From positions 3,770,501 through 3,834,500 of the forward strand of contig NZ_CP083761.1 in assembly GCF_023558375.1 (NCBI RefSeq): DNA of 64,000 bases, in the 5' to 3' direction. Made by a program: the position numbers and the translations under genes. Numbering within the stretch: position 1 is the stretch's first letter; every line of letters starts with the position of its first letter. This DNA comes from Chroococcidiopsis sp. CCMEE 29. Lineage in GTDB: Bacteria > Cyanobacteriota > Cyanobacteriia > Cyanobacteriales > Chroococcidiopsidaceae. Below, piece by piece: positions 8,126 to 16,657 of the stretch. The notes below the pieces were generated by a model. It ran no database searches. It saw only the letters and a program-made list of their open reading frames with translations, and had not been told where the DNA came from.

Positions 8126-8692
8126 TCACCCCATCACCCCATCTCCCCCTGCTCCTTCTTTAAGAACTTTGGGAATTTCCTCAATCACTCGTGTTGCTAA
8201 TTGTTCAGGTGTTTCTTGCTGAGTAGGAGTGATTCGTAGATCTGCTTGGGCATAGAATGGTTGTCGCTGCTCTAGGAGCGATCGCAGCTTTCCTAAGGGG
8301 TCAACATCCTGTAATAGAGGTCTGGTCGTATCAGTTGCTAGGCGAGCGTAAATTTGTTCAACTGGGACATCCAGCCATACTACCAAGCCGTGGTGTAGGT
8401 AACTCCAATTTTCTTGGCGCATAACAATGCCGCCACCCGTGGCGATCGCTAAATTCGTATAAGCACAAACTTCTGCCAGTACCTTGCTTTCTAGCTGCCG
8501 AAATGCTGCTTCTCCTTGATCAGCAAACAATTGAGTAATTGATTTACCAGTAACTTGCTCGATTACTACATCAGTATCAACAAATCCATACCCCAGTTGA
8601 GCTGCTAGTAAGCGCCCTACTGTCGTCTTCCCAGCGCCCATCATCCCAACTAAATACAGGTTGACTCCTTTCAATAGGCTGTCTTTTTGCAC
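8126..8692 (-). CDS. aroK: Shikimate kinase
   Basis: ATP-dependent 3-phosphorylation of shikimate in the chorismate pathway. 188 residues from a GTG start. Walker A is GMMGAGKTTVG near residue 20, followed by the shikimate-binding DTD (about 40-42), the GGG motif (about 85) and the LID-region TTRPLL. The last ten or so residues (EGAGGDGVMG) are encoded by a CTCCCCCTGCTCC/CACCCCAT-type repeat and are not part of the normal enzyme. Confidence 0.96.
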   Translation of the reverse strand: MQKDSLLKGVNLYLVGMMGAGKTTVGRLLAAQLGYGFVDTDVVIEQVTGKSITQLFADQGEAAFRQLESKVLAEVCAYTNLAIATGGGIVMRQENWSYLHHGLVVWLDVPVEQIYARLATDTTRPLLQDVDPLGKLRSLLEQRQPFYAQADLRITPTQQETPEQLATRVIEEIPKVLKEGAGGDGVMG

Positions 8693-8947
8693 TGCTGTTT
8701 TACTACCATACTCGTAATGATAATTCTTGTTAATTCTAGCGGCTTCCTGCCATTCACTTCTTCGTTACTGTTTTTATATCGTAATATTCAGACTTGAAGT
8801 TAAAAACTCAATCCGTTTTTGTAATTGGTATTTTTGCAAAATCAAATAATTGCTTACAAGTTAATTTATTTAGATGAAAGTTTTTCTAACTAAACATAAT
8901 TTTATGGTCTGTGCAGGGCTAGTCTCTTTAGTTCAACAGGAGCCAAC

Positions 8948-9063
8948 TTGATCATCTTCCAATACATCGTGTTAGGGGTGACCTATTTAGGTTTAGGGCT
9001 GGGATACCTACCTGGGTTACGGATGAATCGAGCTACGATCGCTTTCGTGGGAGCCGCTTGTTT
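8948..9063 (+). pseudogene. ArsB/NhaD-type permease, 5' remnant
   Basis: A TTG start with a good ribosome-binding site (AGGAG, 5 bases upstream) begins a hydrophobic N-terminus containing YLGLGLGYLPGLRMNRATIA, the start of ArsB/NhaD or SLC13-type ion permeases. The IS1-family element cuts it after about 38 codons. The 3' part of the gene lies beyond the element, but roughly half of a normal permease is missing between the two pieces. Confidence 0.75.
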
Positions 9064-9967
9064 GGGTAGTGTTAACAATCTGTTGAAGTACTATCAGCAG
9101 AAAATCCAATGTTAGAGTAGGTCAAGTCGTTACTTGAGAGCTTATGACCGTTTGGATTGCCGTTGAATGCCCTAAGTGTGACTCTAGTGACGTATCAAAA
9201 AATGGGAAATCTGCCCAAGGGAAACAGCGCTACCTGTGCAAAAATCCTGAATGTCCCTACCGCACGTTTATTCTCGACCATAGCTATGCTGGAAGAACTC
9301 GACAAGTCAAGCAACAAATTATTGAAATGAGTCTCAATGGTAGTGGAGTGCGAGATATATCGCGAGTGCTTCAAGTCGGTGCTCCCACCGTCATTCGAGA
9401 ATTAAAGAAAAAGAAATCTCAACTCAAATCAGTTAATCAAAAAGTATTAGAAAATCTGAAACCAGAGCAAGTGGAAGTAGAAATTCAGAAAGTTGGAGAG
9501 GATGAGGAGAAAGAGGGAGAGAACTCCGAGTCAGGCGTTGAAGAATCAGAATTAGACGAGATGTGGAGCTTTGTGGGAAGTAAGAAAACTCCTCGTTGGC
9601 TATGGCATGGAATAGATCGCAAGACAGGAAAAGTTTTAGCTTATGTTTTTGGCAGAAGACAAGACGAAGTTTTTTGCCATTTAAAGAAATTGCTAGAACC
9701 GTTTGGAATCCAGAAATACTGCACGGATGGTTATGGCAGTTACAAGCGAAATTTACCACAAATTAAACATGAAATTAGTAAACGAAACACTCAAAGAATC
9801 GAGAGAAAGCATCTGAGGTTGAGGACAAGAATCAAGAGACTACAAAGAAAAACCATCTGCTTTTCCAAGACAGAAGAAATGCACGATATAGTAATTGGAC
9901 TATTTATTAATCGATATGAATTTGGAATGGTAATCTAAAGCTTATCAACAGATTGTTAACACTACCC
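9064..9967 (+). mobile_element. IS1-family insertion sequence (904 bp)
   Basis: Perfect 23-bp terminal inverted repeats starting GGGTAGTGTTAACAATCTG bound a single transposase gene. Sequences immediately outside (CTTGTTT on the left, TTTCTTAATT on the right) do not form the 8-9 bp duplication usual for IS1. With the missing middle of the permease gene, this suggests a deletion of adjacent DNA after or during insertion. Confidence 0.92.
9144..9938 (+). CDS. IS1-family transposase, single-ORF type
   Basis: 264 residues in one frame, unlike the frameshifted InsA/InsB of enteric IS1. The N-terminus has a zinc-finger (CPKCDSS...CKNPECPY) and an HTH (GVRDISRVLQVGAPTVIRELK). The catalytic part has DEMWSFVGSKK, WHGIDRKTG and the DGYGSYKR segment with the final acidic/His region. 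A highly charged Glu/Lys-rich linker of about 45 residues separates the two. Single-ORF IS1 transposases are known in cyanobacteria and archaea. Confidence 0.92.
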   Translation: MTVWIAVECPKCDSSDVSKNGKSAQGKQRYLCKNPECPYRTFILDHSYAGRTRQVKQQIIEMSLNGSGVRDISRVLQVGAPTVIRELKKKKSQLKSVNQKVLENLKPEQVEVEIQKVGEDEEKEGENSESGVEESELDEMWSFVGSKKTPRWLWHGIDRKTGKVLAYVFGRRQDEVFCHLKKLLEPFGIQKYCTDGYGSYKRNLPQIKHEISKRNTQRIERKHLRLRTRIKRLQRKTICFSKTEEMHDIVIGLFINRYEFGMVI

Positions 9968-10457
9968 TTTCTTAATTGGCGCTCCCCTGACTGAATCTGC
10001 TTTGGTAGCCGCTGGTTTGTTGCTAATTACCCGACGACTTAAGCCAGAGCGAATTTTACAAGCGGTGGAATGGGAATTGTTGCTCATGTTCTCAGGACTA
10101 TTTATTTTAACTGAGAGTATCAAGAGACTAGAACTACTCCAACCATTTACAGAAATGGTAAACAGTTCTATTGGACTGTTGGGCGTGACAGTCTTGCTGT
10201 CAAATTTGATTTCCAATGTGCCAACGGTACTACTATTGCATCCACTGATACCGCCTAACGATACGCAAGCATTGCTGTTGCTAGCAGCTGGGTCAACCTT
10301 AGCCGGAAATATGACGTTGTTGGGATCAGTGGCAAACCTGATCGTAGCTGAAGCTGTGGCGAAACAAGGTTATCGACTATCATTTTGGATACACTTTCGC
10401 TTTGGCTTTCCCTTGACTTGTTTAACTGTGGCGATCGCTTACTATTGGCTGCAATGA
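9968..10457 (+). pseudogene. ArsB/NhaD-type permease, 3' remnant
   Basis: Reading continues after the IS1 element as FLIGAPLTESALVAAGLL, then ITRRLKPERIL, WELLLMFSGLFILT, SNLISNVPTVLLL and AAGSTLAGNMTLLGSVANL, the C-terminal transport half of an ArsB/NhaD-type permease, ending at 10457. An ATG-like start exists inside it, but the fragment lacks the N-terminal half of the transporter. The gene is therefore broken. The original substrate (arsenite, sodium or another ion) cannot be told. Confidence 0.8.
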
Positions 10458-10570
10458 GGGGCGAGGGACCAGAGGTGAGGGGTGAGAGGTAGAATCTGAA
10501 CAAGCGCATTTTTTGAGAGAATCAGAATCTCCCAATCTCTTCATCTCTGCACTCTCGCCAAGGAAACAAG

Positions 10571-12256
10571 ATGTCGGACAATTTTAGAAGCCAAGTTGTA
10601 ACGCAAGGTGTACAGCGATCGCCTAACCGAGCTATGCTGCGGGCTGTTGGTTTTGGTGACCAGGATTTTACTAAACCCATTGTGGGGATTGCCAATGGTT
10701 ACAGCACCATTACCCCCTGTAACATGGGGCTGAATGTACTAGCTCAAAGAGCGGAGTCTGGAATTCGCAACGCTGGTGCCATGCCCCAAATGTTCGGCAC
10801 AATTACCATTAGCGACGGGATCTCGATGGGAACTGAGGGGATGAAATATTCCTTGGTGTCGCGGGAAGTAATTGCTGATTCGATTGAAACTGCCTGTAGT
10901 GGGCAGAGTATGGATGGCGTGTTGGCAATCGGGGGCTGCGATAAGAATATGCCAGGGGCAATGATTGCGATCGCGCGGATGAATATCCCTGCTATTTTCG
11001 TCTACGGCGGCACAATTAAACCGGGTCATCACAATGGGCGTGATTTAACTGTTGTTAGCGCTTTTGAAGCTGTAGGGCAATACAGCGCTGGGAAAATTGA
11101 CGAGCAGGAACTGCTAGAGGTAGAACGCAAAGCTTGCCCTGGTGCTGGTTCCTGTGGCGGGATGTACACAGCTAACACCATGTCTTCTGCCTTTGAAGCG
11201 ATGGGGATGAGCTTGCCTTATTCCTCTACAATGGCAGCGGAAGATGCAGAAAAAGCTGAAAGTGCGGAAAAATCGGCGTTTGTGCTGGTAGAGGCAATTC
11301 GCAATCAGTTGTGGTCCCGCAAGATCCTTAACCGCAAGGCTTTTGAAAATGCTATTTCTGTAATTATGGCGGTCGGTGGTTCAACAAATGCCGTGTTGCA
11401 TCTGCTGGCGATCGCTCATGCAGCGGGTGTGGAATTAACCCTCGACGACTTTGAAGTGATCCGTGCCCGGGTCCCCGTTCTGTGTGACCTTAAACCCAGT
11501 GGTCGGTATGTGGCAACTGATTTACATAAAGTTGGCGGCATTCCCCAAGTGATGAAAATGCTCCTTGTGCATGGCTTACTACATGGAGATGCGCTCACGA
11601 TCGCGGGTCAAACAATTGCCGAAGTGTTAGCAGATATTCCAAATGAACCACGCTCTGACCAAGATGTAATCCGTCCTTGGAATAACCCGCTGTATCCCCA
11701 AGGACATTTAGCTATCCTGAGAGGAAATTTGGCAACAGAAGGTGCAGTCGCTAAGATTACAGGTGTCAAAAAGCCAAAAATTACTGGTCCCGCACGGGTG
11801 TTTGAATCCGAGGAAGCTTGTCTGCTGGCAATTATGGGGAGTCAGATTCAAGCGGGTGATGTCATTGTCATCCGTTACGAAGGTCCCAAGGGTGGTCCGG
11901 GGATGCGTGAAATGCTCGCTCCCACCTCAGCACTTATCGGTGCAGGATTGGGAACTTCTGTGGGATTGATTACTGATGGGCGGTTTTCTGGTGGTACATA
12001 TGGGATGGTAGTCGGTCATGTTGCCCCAGAGGCAGCTGTGGGAGGTGCGATCGCTCTTGTTAAAGAAGGGGATACGATCACGATTGATGCCGATGCTCGT
12101 TTATTGCAGCTGCACGTATCAGATGAAGAATTAGGGCGTCGTCGCGCCAACTGGCAACCACCTAAACCTCACTATACAACTGGTGTATTGGCGAAGTATG
12201 CCAAATTGGTATCCTCTAGCAGTGTTGGTGCAGTAACAGATTTAGGTTTAGGTTGA
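10571..12256 (+). CDS. ilvD: Dihydroxy-acid dehydratase
   Basis: Dehydrates 2,3-dihydroxy-isovalerate and its homologue in branched-chain amino acid synthesis, using an Fe-S cluster. 561 residues, normal length. The cluster and active-site motifs are present: [11 protein letters not shown] (about 116-126), [17 protein letters not shown] (about 190-206), and [10 protein letters not shown]. The C-terminal beta domain includes [14 protein letters not shown]. The gene stands alone; ilvE is 14 kb away. The start ATG follows AAGGAAACAAG. Confidence 0.98.
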   Translation: MSDNFRSQVVTQGVQRSPNRAMLRAVGFGDQDFTKPIVGIANGYSTITPCNMGLNVLAQRAESGIRNAGAMPQMFGTITISDGISMGTEGMKYSLVSREVIADSIETACSGQSMDGVLAIGGCDKNMPGAMIAIARMNIPAIFVYGGTIKPGHHNGRDLTVVSAFEAVGQYSAGKIDEQELLEVERKACPGAGSCGGMYTANTMSSAFEAMGMSLPYSSTMAAEDAEKAESAEKSAFVLVEAIRNQLWSRKILNRKAFENAISVIMAVGGSTNAVLHLLAIAHAAGVELTLDDFEVIRARVPVLCDLKPSGRYVATDLHKVGGIPQVMKMLLVHGLLHGDALTIAGQTIAEVLADIPNEPRSDQDVIRPWNNPLYPQGHLAILRGNLATEGAVAKITGVKKPKITGPARVFESEEACLLAIMGSQIQAGDVIVIRYEGPKGGPGMREMLAPTSALIGAGLGTSVGLITDGRFSGGTYGMVVGHVAPEAAVGGAIALVKEGDTITIDADARLLQLHVSDEELGRRRANWQPPKPHYTTGVLAKYAKLVSSSSVGAVTDLGLG

Positions 12257-12372
12257 CAATAGGGACAGGGGGAGCAGGGGAGAATAAATAACAGTACTTC
12301 TGTCTCTCCTAACTCCTTTTACCTCTCAAAGATCTACGCTTGAGATAGGTGAATAGCCGGAGTTTAGTCAAC

Positions 12373-13125
12373 ATGACATCTCAAGCAGAGAGTGGCAAGT
12401 CATTTATAGAAATCACTAACAAAGTAGTTGATACTGTTACAACGACAGCTCAGCAGGCGAAAGACTCTTTTTCAACAACGACTTATAAGGCGGTTGATAC
12501 GGTCACGACCGGAATGAGTGATGTTCTCAATTCAATCACAACAACAACTCAGCAAGCTAAAGCCTCTGTTGGAGAAAGTATTGAGCAAACTAAAACTTCT
12601 TTAGAGCAAACGCTACAAACGGCTGGGCAAATAAATAGTAGGACTTCCGAAGCAATTCAAACAGCAATCAATTCTTCTGTCAATGATTGGCTACAGGACC
12701 ACCCTACAATCTTGCGGCTGATGCAAGTATTAATTTGGGCAACTAATCACCCAATCATTAGTTTAATTATTCTCATTTTTACTGCGGCGATCGCCTGGAG
12801 TTTAATTAAATCTATTGGTCGCCTGTTTGAGATAGCTTGGTTATCACTTCTACAAGCTCCATTCAAGTTAGGTAGAGTTTTAATTCAAGCTGGATCTAGC
12901 TCATTAGCTAGGTTTGGGAGCTTGCCGGTTAATCACTTAGTAGGTGCTAAAAACACTGGAATCCCAGTTGTGAAAAGTTCAAGTAATGAAACAACTCCTA
13001 AGAATAAACAGCAAAGATTAGCAGAAATTTCAAACAGATTAGAGGCGATTAAACACGAGCAAAGTGAGCTTTTACAAGAAGCAGCAGCAATTATCAATTC
13101 AAACAAAATTGATCTAGAGGTTTGA
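12373..13125 (+). CDS. Membrane protein with coiled-coil N-terminus, function unknown
   Basis: About 250 residues. The first 110 are Thr/Gln-rich and helical with a repeating motif (VDTVTTTAQQAKDSF, then NSITTTTQQAKASV), resembling apolipoprotein/phasin-like amphipathic repeats. A hydrophobic segment follows (PIISLIILIFTAAIAW and neighbours), then a second amphipathic stretch and a C-terminal coiled coil (QQRLAEISNRLEAIKHEQSELLQEAAA). I chose ATG 12373 over an in-frame GTG at 12349. It could act as a membrane-shaping or scaffold protein, but this is a guess from composition. Confidence 0.6.
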   Translation: MTSQAESGKSFIEITNKVVDTVTTTAQQAKDSFSTTTYKAVDTVTTGMSDVLNSITTTTQQAKASVGESIEQTKTSLEQTLQTAGQINSRTSEAIQTAINSSVNDWLQDHPTILRLMQVLIWATNHPIISLIILIFTAAIAWSLIKSIGRLFEIAWLSLLQAPFKLGRVLIQAGSSSLARFGSLPVNHLVGAKNTGIPVVKSSSNETTPKNKQQRLAEISNRLEAIKHEQSELLQEAAAIINSNKIDLEV

Positions 13126-13166
13126 AACAATAAACAGCAGAAACAGCTTCGTTCAAAATTAATGCC

Positions 13167-13220
13167 AATATCAAGTCCGTCTAGCTCATAAAAAACTTTC
13201 TGGGCGTCCCCGTGTCTGCC
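13167..13220 (-). repeat. Dispersed ~55-bp repeat, copy 2
   Basis: Reverse-complement match to 956-1010: ATATCAAGTCCGTCTA at one end and GCGTCCCCGTGTCTGCC at the other, with a diverged centre. It sits 10 bp downstream of the tRNA-Arg 3' end (the tRNA is on the minus strand), a position often used by small mobile repeats. Confidence 0.55.
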
Positions 13221-13230
13221 CCAACTAAAA

Positions 13231-13303
13231 CGGGTGCGGCAGGATTCGAACCTGCGACAAACGGCTTAGAAGGCCGCTACTCTATCCACTGAGTTACGCA
13301 CCC
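13231..13303 (-). tRNA. tRNA-Arg (anticodon TCT)
   Basis: A 73-nt cloverleaf on the minus strand. The acceptor stem GGGTGCG pairs with CGCACCC, the discriminator is G, and the T-arm contains GGTTCGAATCC. The anticodon stem GCGGC/GCCGT encloses loop CTTCTAA, giving anticodon TCT. CCA is not encoded. Confidence 0.97.
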
Positions 13304-13844
13304 AAGGTTTATTTTGAGCCAGTCAACTATCAACAGCAAAAAAATAGCTATCTCCAGTCTGCTAGCTTATAGTATCAAAAATCGTAGCTTTACTGCCATA
13401 GACAAGCTGTCACTAGCATTCTCATCGGGTGTTGATTCGCTAAAGCGTGTTACTCAAGGGATTAGATTTTAGTAAGAACGACAGCAGGAACCTTGTCCTA
13501 CACTGAGCATAGAAAGCGCGATCGCTCTTCGACTCAGGTGTAAGTGTTGCAAACCGATAAAATTTGGTGAAATTGTTTGCAGAAAGGGCGGTATCTCGCC
13601 CTTGATAATCGCTACAATCTTACTATTGCCCTTTTGAGGTGGAGTTTTACTTGCTCAACCTAGCAAACAGGTAGTTAACGTATTGCCAAAACATAAAAGC
13701 CAACTACCACAGTAAACCACTGTTAGAAGTGTTTTTGATGTTTCATTGTAGGATTTTTTGCCATTGGCGCTGCCTTGAAATATAACATATCAAGCAGTTC
13801 TTGACGCGCTGGTGGGTGGAGACGGGCGTAGGAAAAACTATAAG
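13304..13844. other. 541-bp spacer between tRNA-Arg and the HTH gene
   Basis: No credible ORF. A perfect 7-bp stem with a 6-nt loop (AAGGGCG-gtatct-CGCCCTT) lies at 13584-13603; it lacks a U-run, so it is not a standard intrinsic terminator. The tRNA promoter should lie at the left end of this spacer. Confidence 0.4.
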
Positions 13845-14888
13845 ATGACTGGAAAAAAACTGAGAGATACTGATAAAAGCGAAATTCTCACCTTATATCG
13901 CCACACTGGAGAAACGACTTCAACTCTGGCTGAACGATACGGTGTCAGTAATTCGACAATTAGCCGCCTTTTAAAGGCTACTTTGCCAGAACAAGAGTAC
14001 GAAGTGCTGATCGCTTCAAAGCGTGCTGCACGAACTTCTGTAGGAGAAGTTACGCCACCTGCCTCGAGTGAATCAGTGCCAGATGTTGTGGTTGCTGAAC
14101 CTGTGGTAGAGGTGCAACCTAACCCAGAAACCACCAATTCTACCTCCACTCCGGCTGCAAATCGGCGGCGAGCCACTCCGGCTGCAAATCGGCGGCGAGC
14201 CACTCCGGCTGCAAATCGACGGCGAGCCACTCCGGCTGCAAATCGGCAAATAGAAACGCTTGCCAAGGCAGAAGTGCAACTCGAATTATTAGACACTCCT
14301 ACTAGCTCCGTAGCACATAGTCAACCTGAACCCATAGACACTCCTACTGCTGTACTAGACAACAGCCCCATTAGGCTGGATGAAGATGCGGATACAGAAG
14401 CCAGTAAAATAGCAGAAATGCTGGGAGAAGAGTTGCTAGACGAGTCGGAAGACATCACAGATTTAGACGAAGATGAAGATCTAGACGACTTAGACGAAGA
14501 CGAAGACGAACTGGATGAAGACACGGACGCAGACCTGCCGCTGGTAGTCAAACGTCGCCTACCAGTGGAAACATTAGTTCAAGTCTTGCCGCTGTCTGAG
14601 GCAAATCTGCCTAAAACCTGCTATTTAGTAATAGACCGGGCAGCGGAATTAATCACACGACCGCTTAGGGACTTTGGCGACTTAGGGCAAATTCCTAGCC
14701 AAGAAGTCCAGCAGAAAACGCTGCCAGTGTTTGATAATCATCGAGTAGCTCGACGCTTTTCAACTAAGCGAGATCGAGTAATCAAAGTTCCAGATAGCAG
14801 AATGCTCCAAAAGGCTAGTTCCCAATTGCAAGCCAAGGGAATTACGCGGCTGTTGGTTGATGGTCAAGTTTATTCATTGTCAAGATAA
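13845..14888 (+). CDS. HTH DNA-binding protein with repeat linker and acidic tract
   Basis: 347 residues from ATG 13845. An N-terminal helix-turn-helix (EILTLYRHTGETTSTLAER and YGVSNSTISRLLK, residues 13-44) resembles the transposase-type HTH. Four tandem 9-residue units (TPAANRRRA) fill residues 102-137. An Asp/Glu-rich run (about 195-230) follows, then a conserved-looking C-terminal domain ending MLQKASSQLQAKGITRLLVDGQVYSL. It is probably a cyanobacterial regulator or nucleoid-associated protein. The basic repeat next to an acidic tract is unusual. Confidence 0.68.
   Translation: MTGKKLRDTDKSEILTLYRHTGETTSTLAERYGVSNSTISRLLKATLPEQEYEVLIASKRAARTSVGEVTPPASSESVPDVVVAEPVVEVQPNPETTNSTSTPAANRRRATPAANRRRATPAANRRRATPAANRQIETLAKAEVQLELLDTPTSSVAHSQPEPIDTPTAVLDNSPIRLDEDADTEASKIAEMLGEELLDESEDITDLDEDEDLDDLDEDEDELDEDTDADLPLVVKRRLPVETLVQVLPLSEANLPKTCYLVIDRAAELITRPLRDFGDLGQIPSQEVQQKTLPVFDNHRVARRFSTKRDRVIKVPDSRMLQKASSQLQAKGITRLLVDGQVYSLSR
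14148..14255 (+). repeat. Four tandem 27-bp units inside the HTH gene
   Basis: Unit ACTCCGGCTGCAAATCGGCG plus CGAGCC, three nearly identical copies and a fourth diverging at its end. Each encodes TPAANRRRA, so copy-number changes would keep the reading frame. There are no spacers between units, so it is not a CRISPR array. Confidence 0.9.
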
Positions 14889-15144
14889 ATCTAGCCCAAT
14901 TACAGCCATACAGATGAGTATTAACGGAAGTCAGATGTGGGAAACAGCTGAGCAGAATTCTCCTGAATTGCCTCGTGAGTGGACGCTCTGGCGCTACCGC
15001 TGGATGCCTCAAATGGCTGGAAAGTATACTTTACTGGCGCGTGCTGTATCGCAGCGAGAACAGCAGCAGCTAGAGGATGAAAACCCCAAGGATGGCAGTA
15101 GTAGGGTTCGGCGAATTCAGGTGAGCGTTGCAGGGTTAAAGTAG
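14889..15144 (+). pseudogene. Remnant of a sulfite-oxidase-type Moco enzyme (dimerisation domain)
   Basis: The frame SPITAIQMSINGSQMWETAE...WTLWRYRWMPQMAGKYTLLARAVSQ matches the C-terminal Mo-co dimerisation (Ig-like) domain of sulfite-oxidase-family proteins. It begins exactly at the 3' end of the HTH gene, with no cofactor-binding domain anywhere nearby. An ORF starting at 14857 covers it, but the first residues overlap the HTH gene. It is most likely the tail of a deleted gene, although a short expressed protein cannot be excluded. Confidence 0.6.
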
Positions 15145-15173
15145 AGACGGAATCAATTGCATCAGTTTTAAGC

Positions 15174-15509
15174 ATGGATAGAGATTCTGAACCTTCTGGT
15201 TATGGTGTGGTGTTGGTGACAGCTGGTTCACAGCAAGAAGCAGAGGCGATCGCTATCTCCCTAGTGAAATCTCAGCTAGCTGCTTGTGTCAATATAGTGC
15301 CTATCCATTCAATCTATATGTGGCAGGGAGAACTCCACCAAGAACAAGAGTGGCAGTTGTTGATTAAAACTGACTTGTCCCAATTTCAGACTTTAGAAAC
15401 CAAGATTCGAGAACTGCACTCCTACGAAGTGCCAGAAATCATCGCGCTACCCATTGTTTCTGGTTCTGAACCTTATCTCCAGTGGATTTCAAAGCAAGTA
15501 AAGGACTAG
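15174..15509 (+). CDS. cutA: Divalent-cation tolerance protein CutA
   Basis: 111 residues, full length for the family of small trimeric ferredoxin-like proteins linked to copper tolerance in some bacteria. The signature residues are present: VLVTAGSQQEAEAIA, LAACVNIVPIHSIYMWQGEL, EWQLLIKT, and HSYEVPEIIALPIVSG near the C-terminus. The gene follows the Moco remnant by 29 bp. Confidence 0.95.
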   Translation: MDRDSEPSGYGVVLVTAGSQQEAEAIAISLVKSQLAACVNIVPIHSIYMWQGELHQEQEWQLLIKTDLSQFQTLETKIRELHSYEVPEIIALPIVSGSEPYLQWISKQVKD

Positions 15510-15573
15510 ATTTCATTCCGGACCCCTGTGTGATGAGCCAACCTCATCCTGCTATTTGTGCAGTCGGAGAAAA

Positions 15574-16473
15574 TTACTGAGCGCTAAGATTTGGCTCAGA
15601 TTTAAATAATCGAGCAGGCTTTAATTGCTGATCGCCTGGACTAAGTTCATAGGGAAAGATCGACCTAACTCTTTCTACTACAGCAATCATGTAGCGATAA
15701 TCCGGTACCGATCCAGTAGGAACATAGCCTGCTTCTTGAGCCAAAACAGAAGAAGTCTCACTCATGATTTTGCGAATAGACTCTTGGCGATTCCGTTCCA
15801 CATTAGGTCCAATTAAAACAACCCCTAATGGCACATTGTGAGGGTCAGTGTAAAGCACCCGGAAGGCTGTTTGGCTCAGTTGTTGTTTGTATAGATTAAA
15901 TTCTGCTTGTGAAAGTGCTCCGGCATCAGCTGTGCCATTTGCCACCCATTCCAACACAGTTTTAGGTGTGGGTGCTAGCAGTATCTCAGCTAGGGTTAAG
16001 CCATAAAGGTTGTAAATGGGTAGATAAAATCCAGTTGCTGAACCTGGTTGACCTAATGCTACTGTTTTCCCCCCTAACTGTTTCAAGTTTTGGATCGGAC
16101 TGTCTTTCAGTACAACTATGATAGAGCGCAAATTATTGATACCCTCTAGAGGAAACAGAGGTTGATATTGTGCTTGGGAGATGGCGATCGCCGCTAACCC
16201 AGGAGGAGCAAAAACCAATGACCAAGCTCGACTCCGAATCCGCTCTAAGGCTTTGTTTTCATTAAACGTCGGTTCTAACCGAACCAGTAACCCAGTTTTT
16301 TCACCTAAGTAGTTAATAAAGCGATCGTACCGGTTAATCGTTTGTTGTCCTTCAGAGTAACTGACTGTGCCAACGATCAACTCATCGCCTTGACTCTGGA
16401 TTGACTTGCCTCTACAACTTGTTAGGAGGAGCAGCTGTAAAAGAAATAAACGCCGCGAGAATCTGGAATTCAT
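15574..16473 (-). CDS. PhnD-like periplasmic binding lipoprotein
   Basis: 299 residues. The N-terminus is a lipoprotein signal (FLLQLLLLTSC, lipidated Cys at about 19). The mature protein is a type-2 periplasmic-binding fold of the PhnD/phosphonate-phosphite family: VGTVSYSEGQQTINRYDRFINYL, FAPPGLAAIA, LKDSPIQNLKQLGGKTVALG, and LSQAEFNLY. No ABC permease or ATPase is adjacent. It may instead supply ligand to a sensor; the haem-c/HAMP protein starts divergently 185 bp away. Confidence 0.8.
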   Translation of the reverse strand: MNSRFSRRLFLLQLLLLTSCRGKSIQSQGDELIVGTVSYSEGQQTINRYDRFINYLGEKTGLLVRLEPTFNENKALERIRSRAWSLVFAPPGLAAIAISQAQYQPLFPLEGINNLRSIIVVLKDSPIQNLKQLGGKTVALGQPGSATGFYLPIYNLYGLTLAEILLAPTPKTVLEWVANGTADAGALSQAEFNLYKQQLSQTAFRVLYTDPHNVPLGVVLIGPNVERNRQESIRKIMSETSSVLAQEAGYVPTGSVPDYRYMIAVVERVRSIFPYELSPGDQQLKPARLFKSEPNLSAQ

Positions 16474-16657
16474 TACAACCTTACTGAAGAAAACAGTATT
16501 GAGCTAAGAGTCCAAGCTATAGGGATAGTCCAGTTCAGGCGTTGCTGCATCGAAACCCTAATATTTAAAAAATGTTTTATTATCTAGCCTGTGGGAATTA
16601 GCTCTGGATAGACTAAACTCATCAATCTACCATAAAGTTTTATCGGATCGCACGAAA

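Noticed and set aside
14148-14255. Possible CRISPR-like array
   Set aside because: The 27-bp units are directly adjacent, have no spacers and encode protein.
13838-14296. 152-residue minus-strand ORF antisense to the HTH gene
   Set aside because: Its apparent repeats are the complement of the TPAANRRRA units; the plus strand has the HTH domain.
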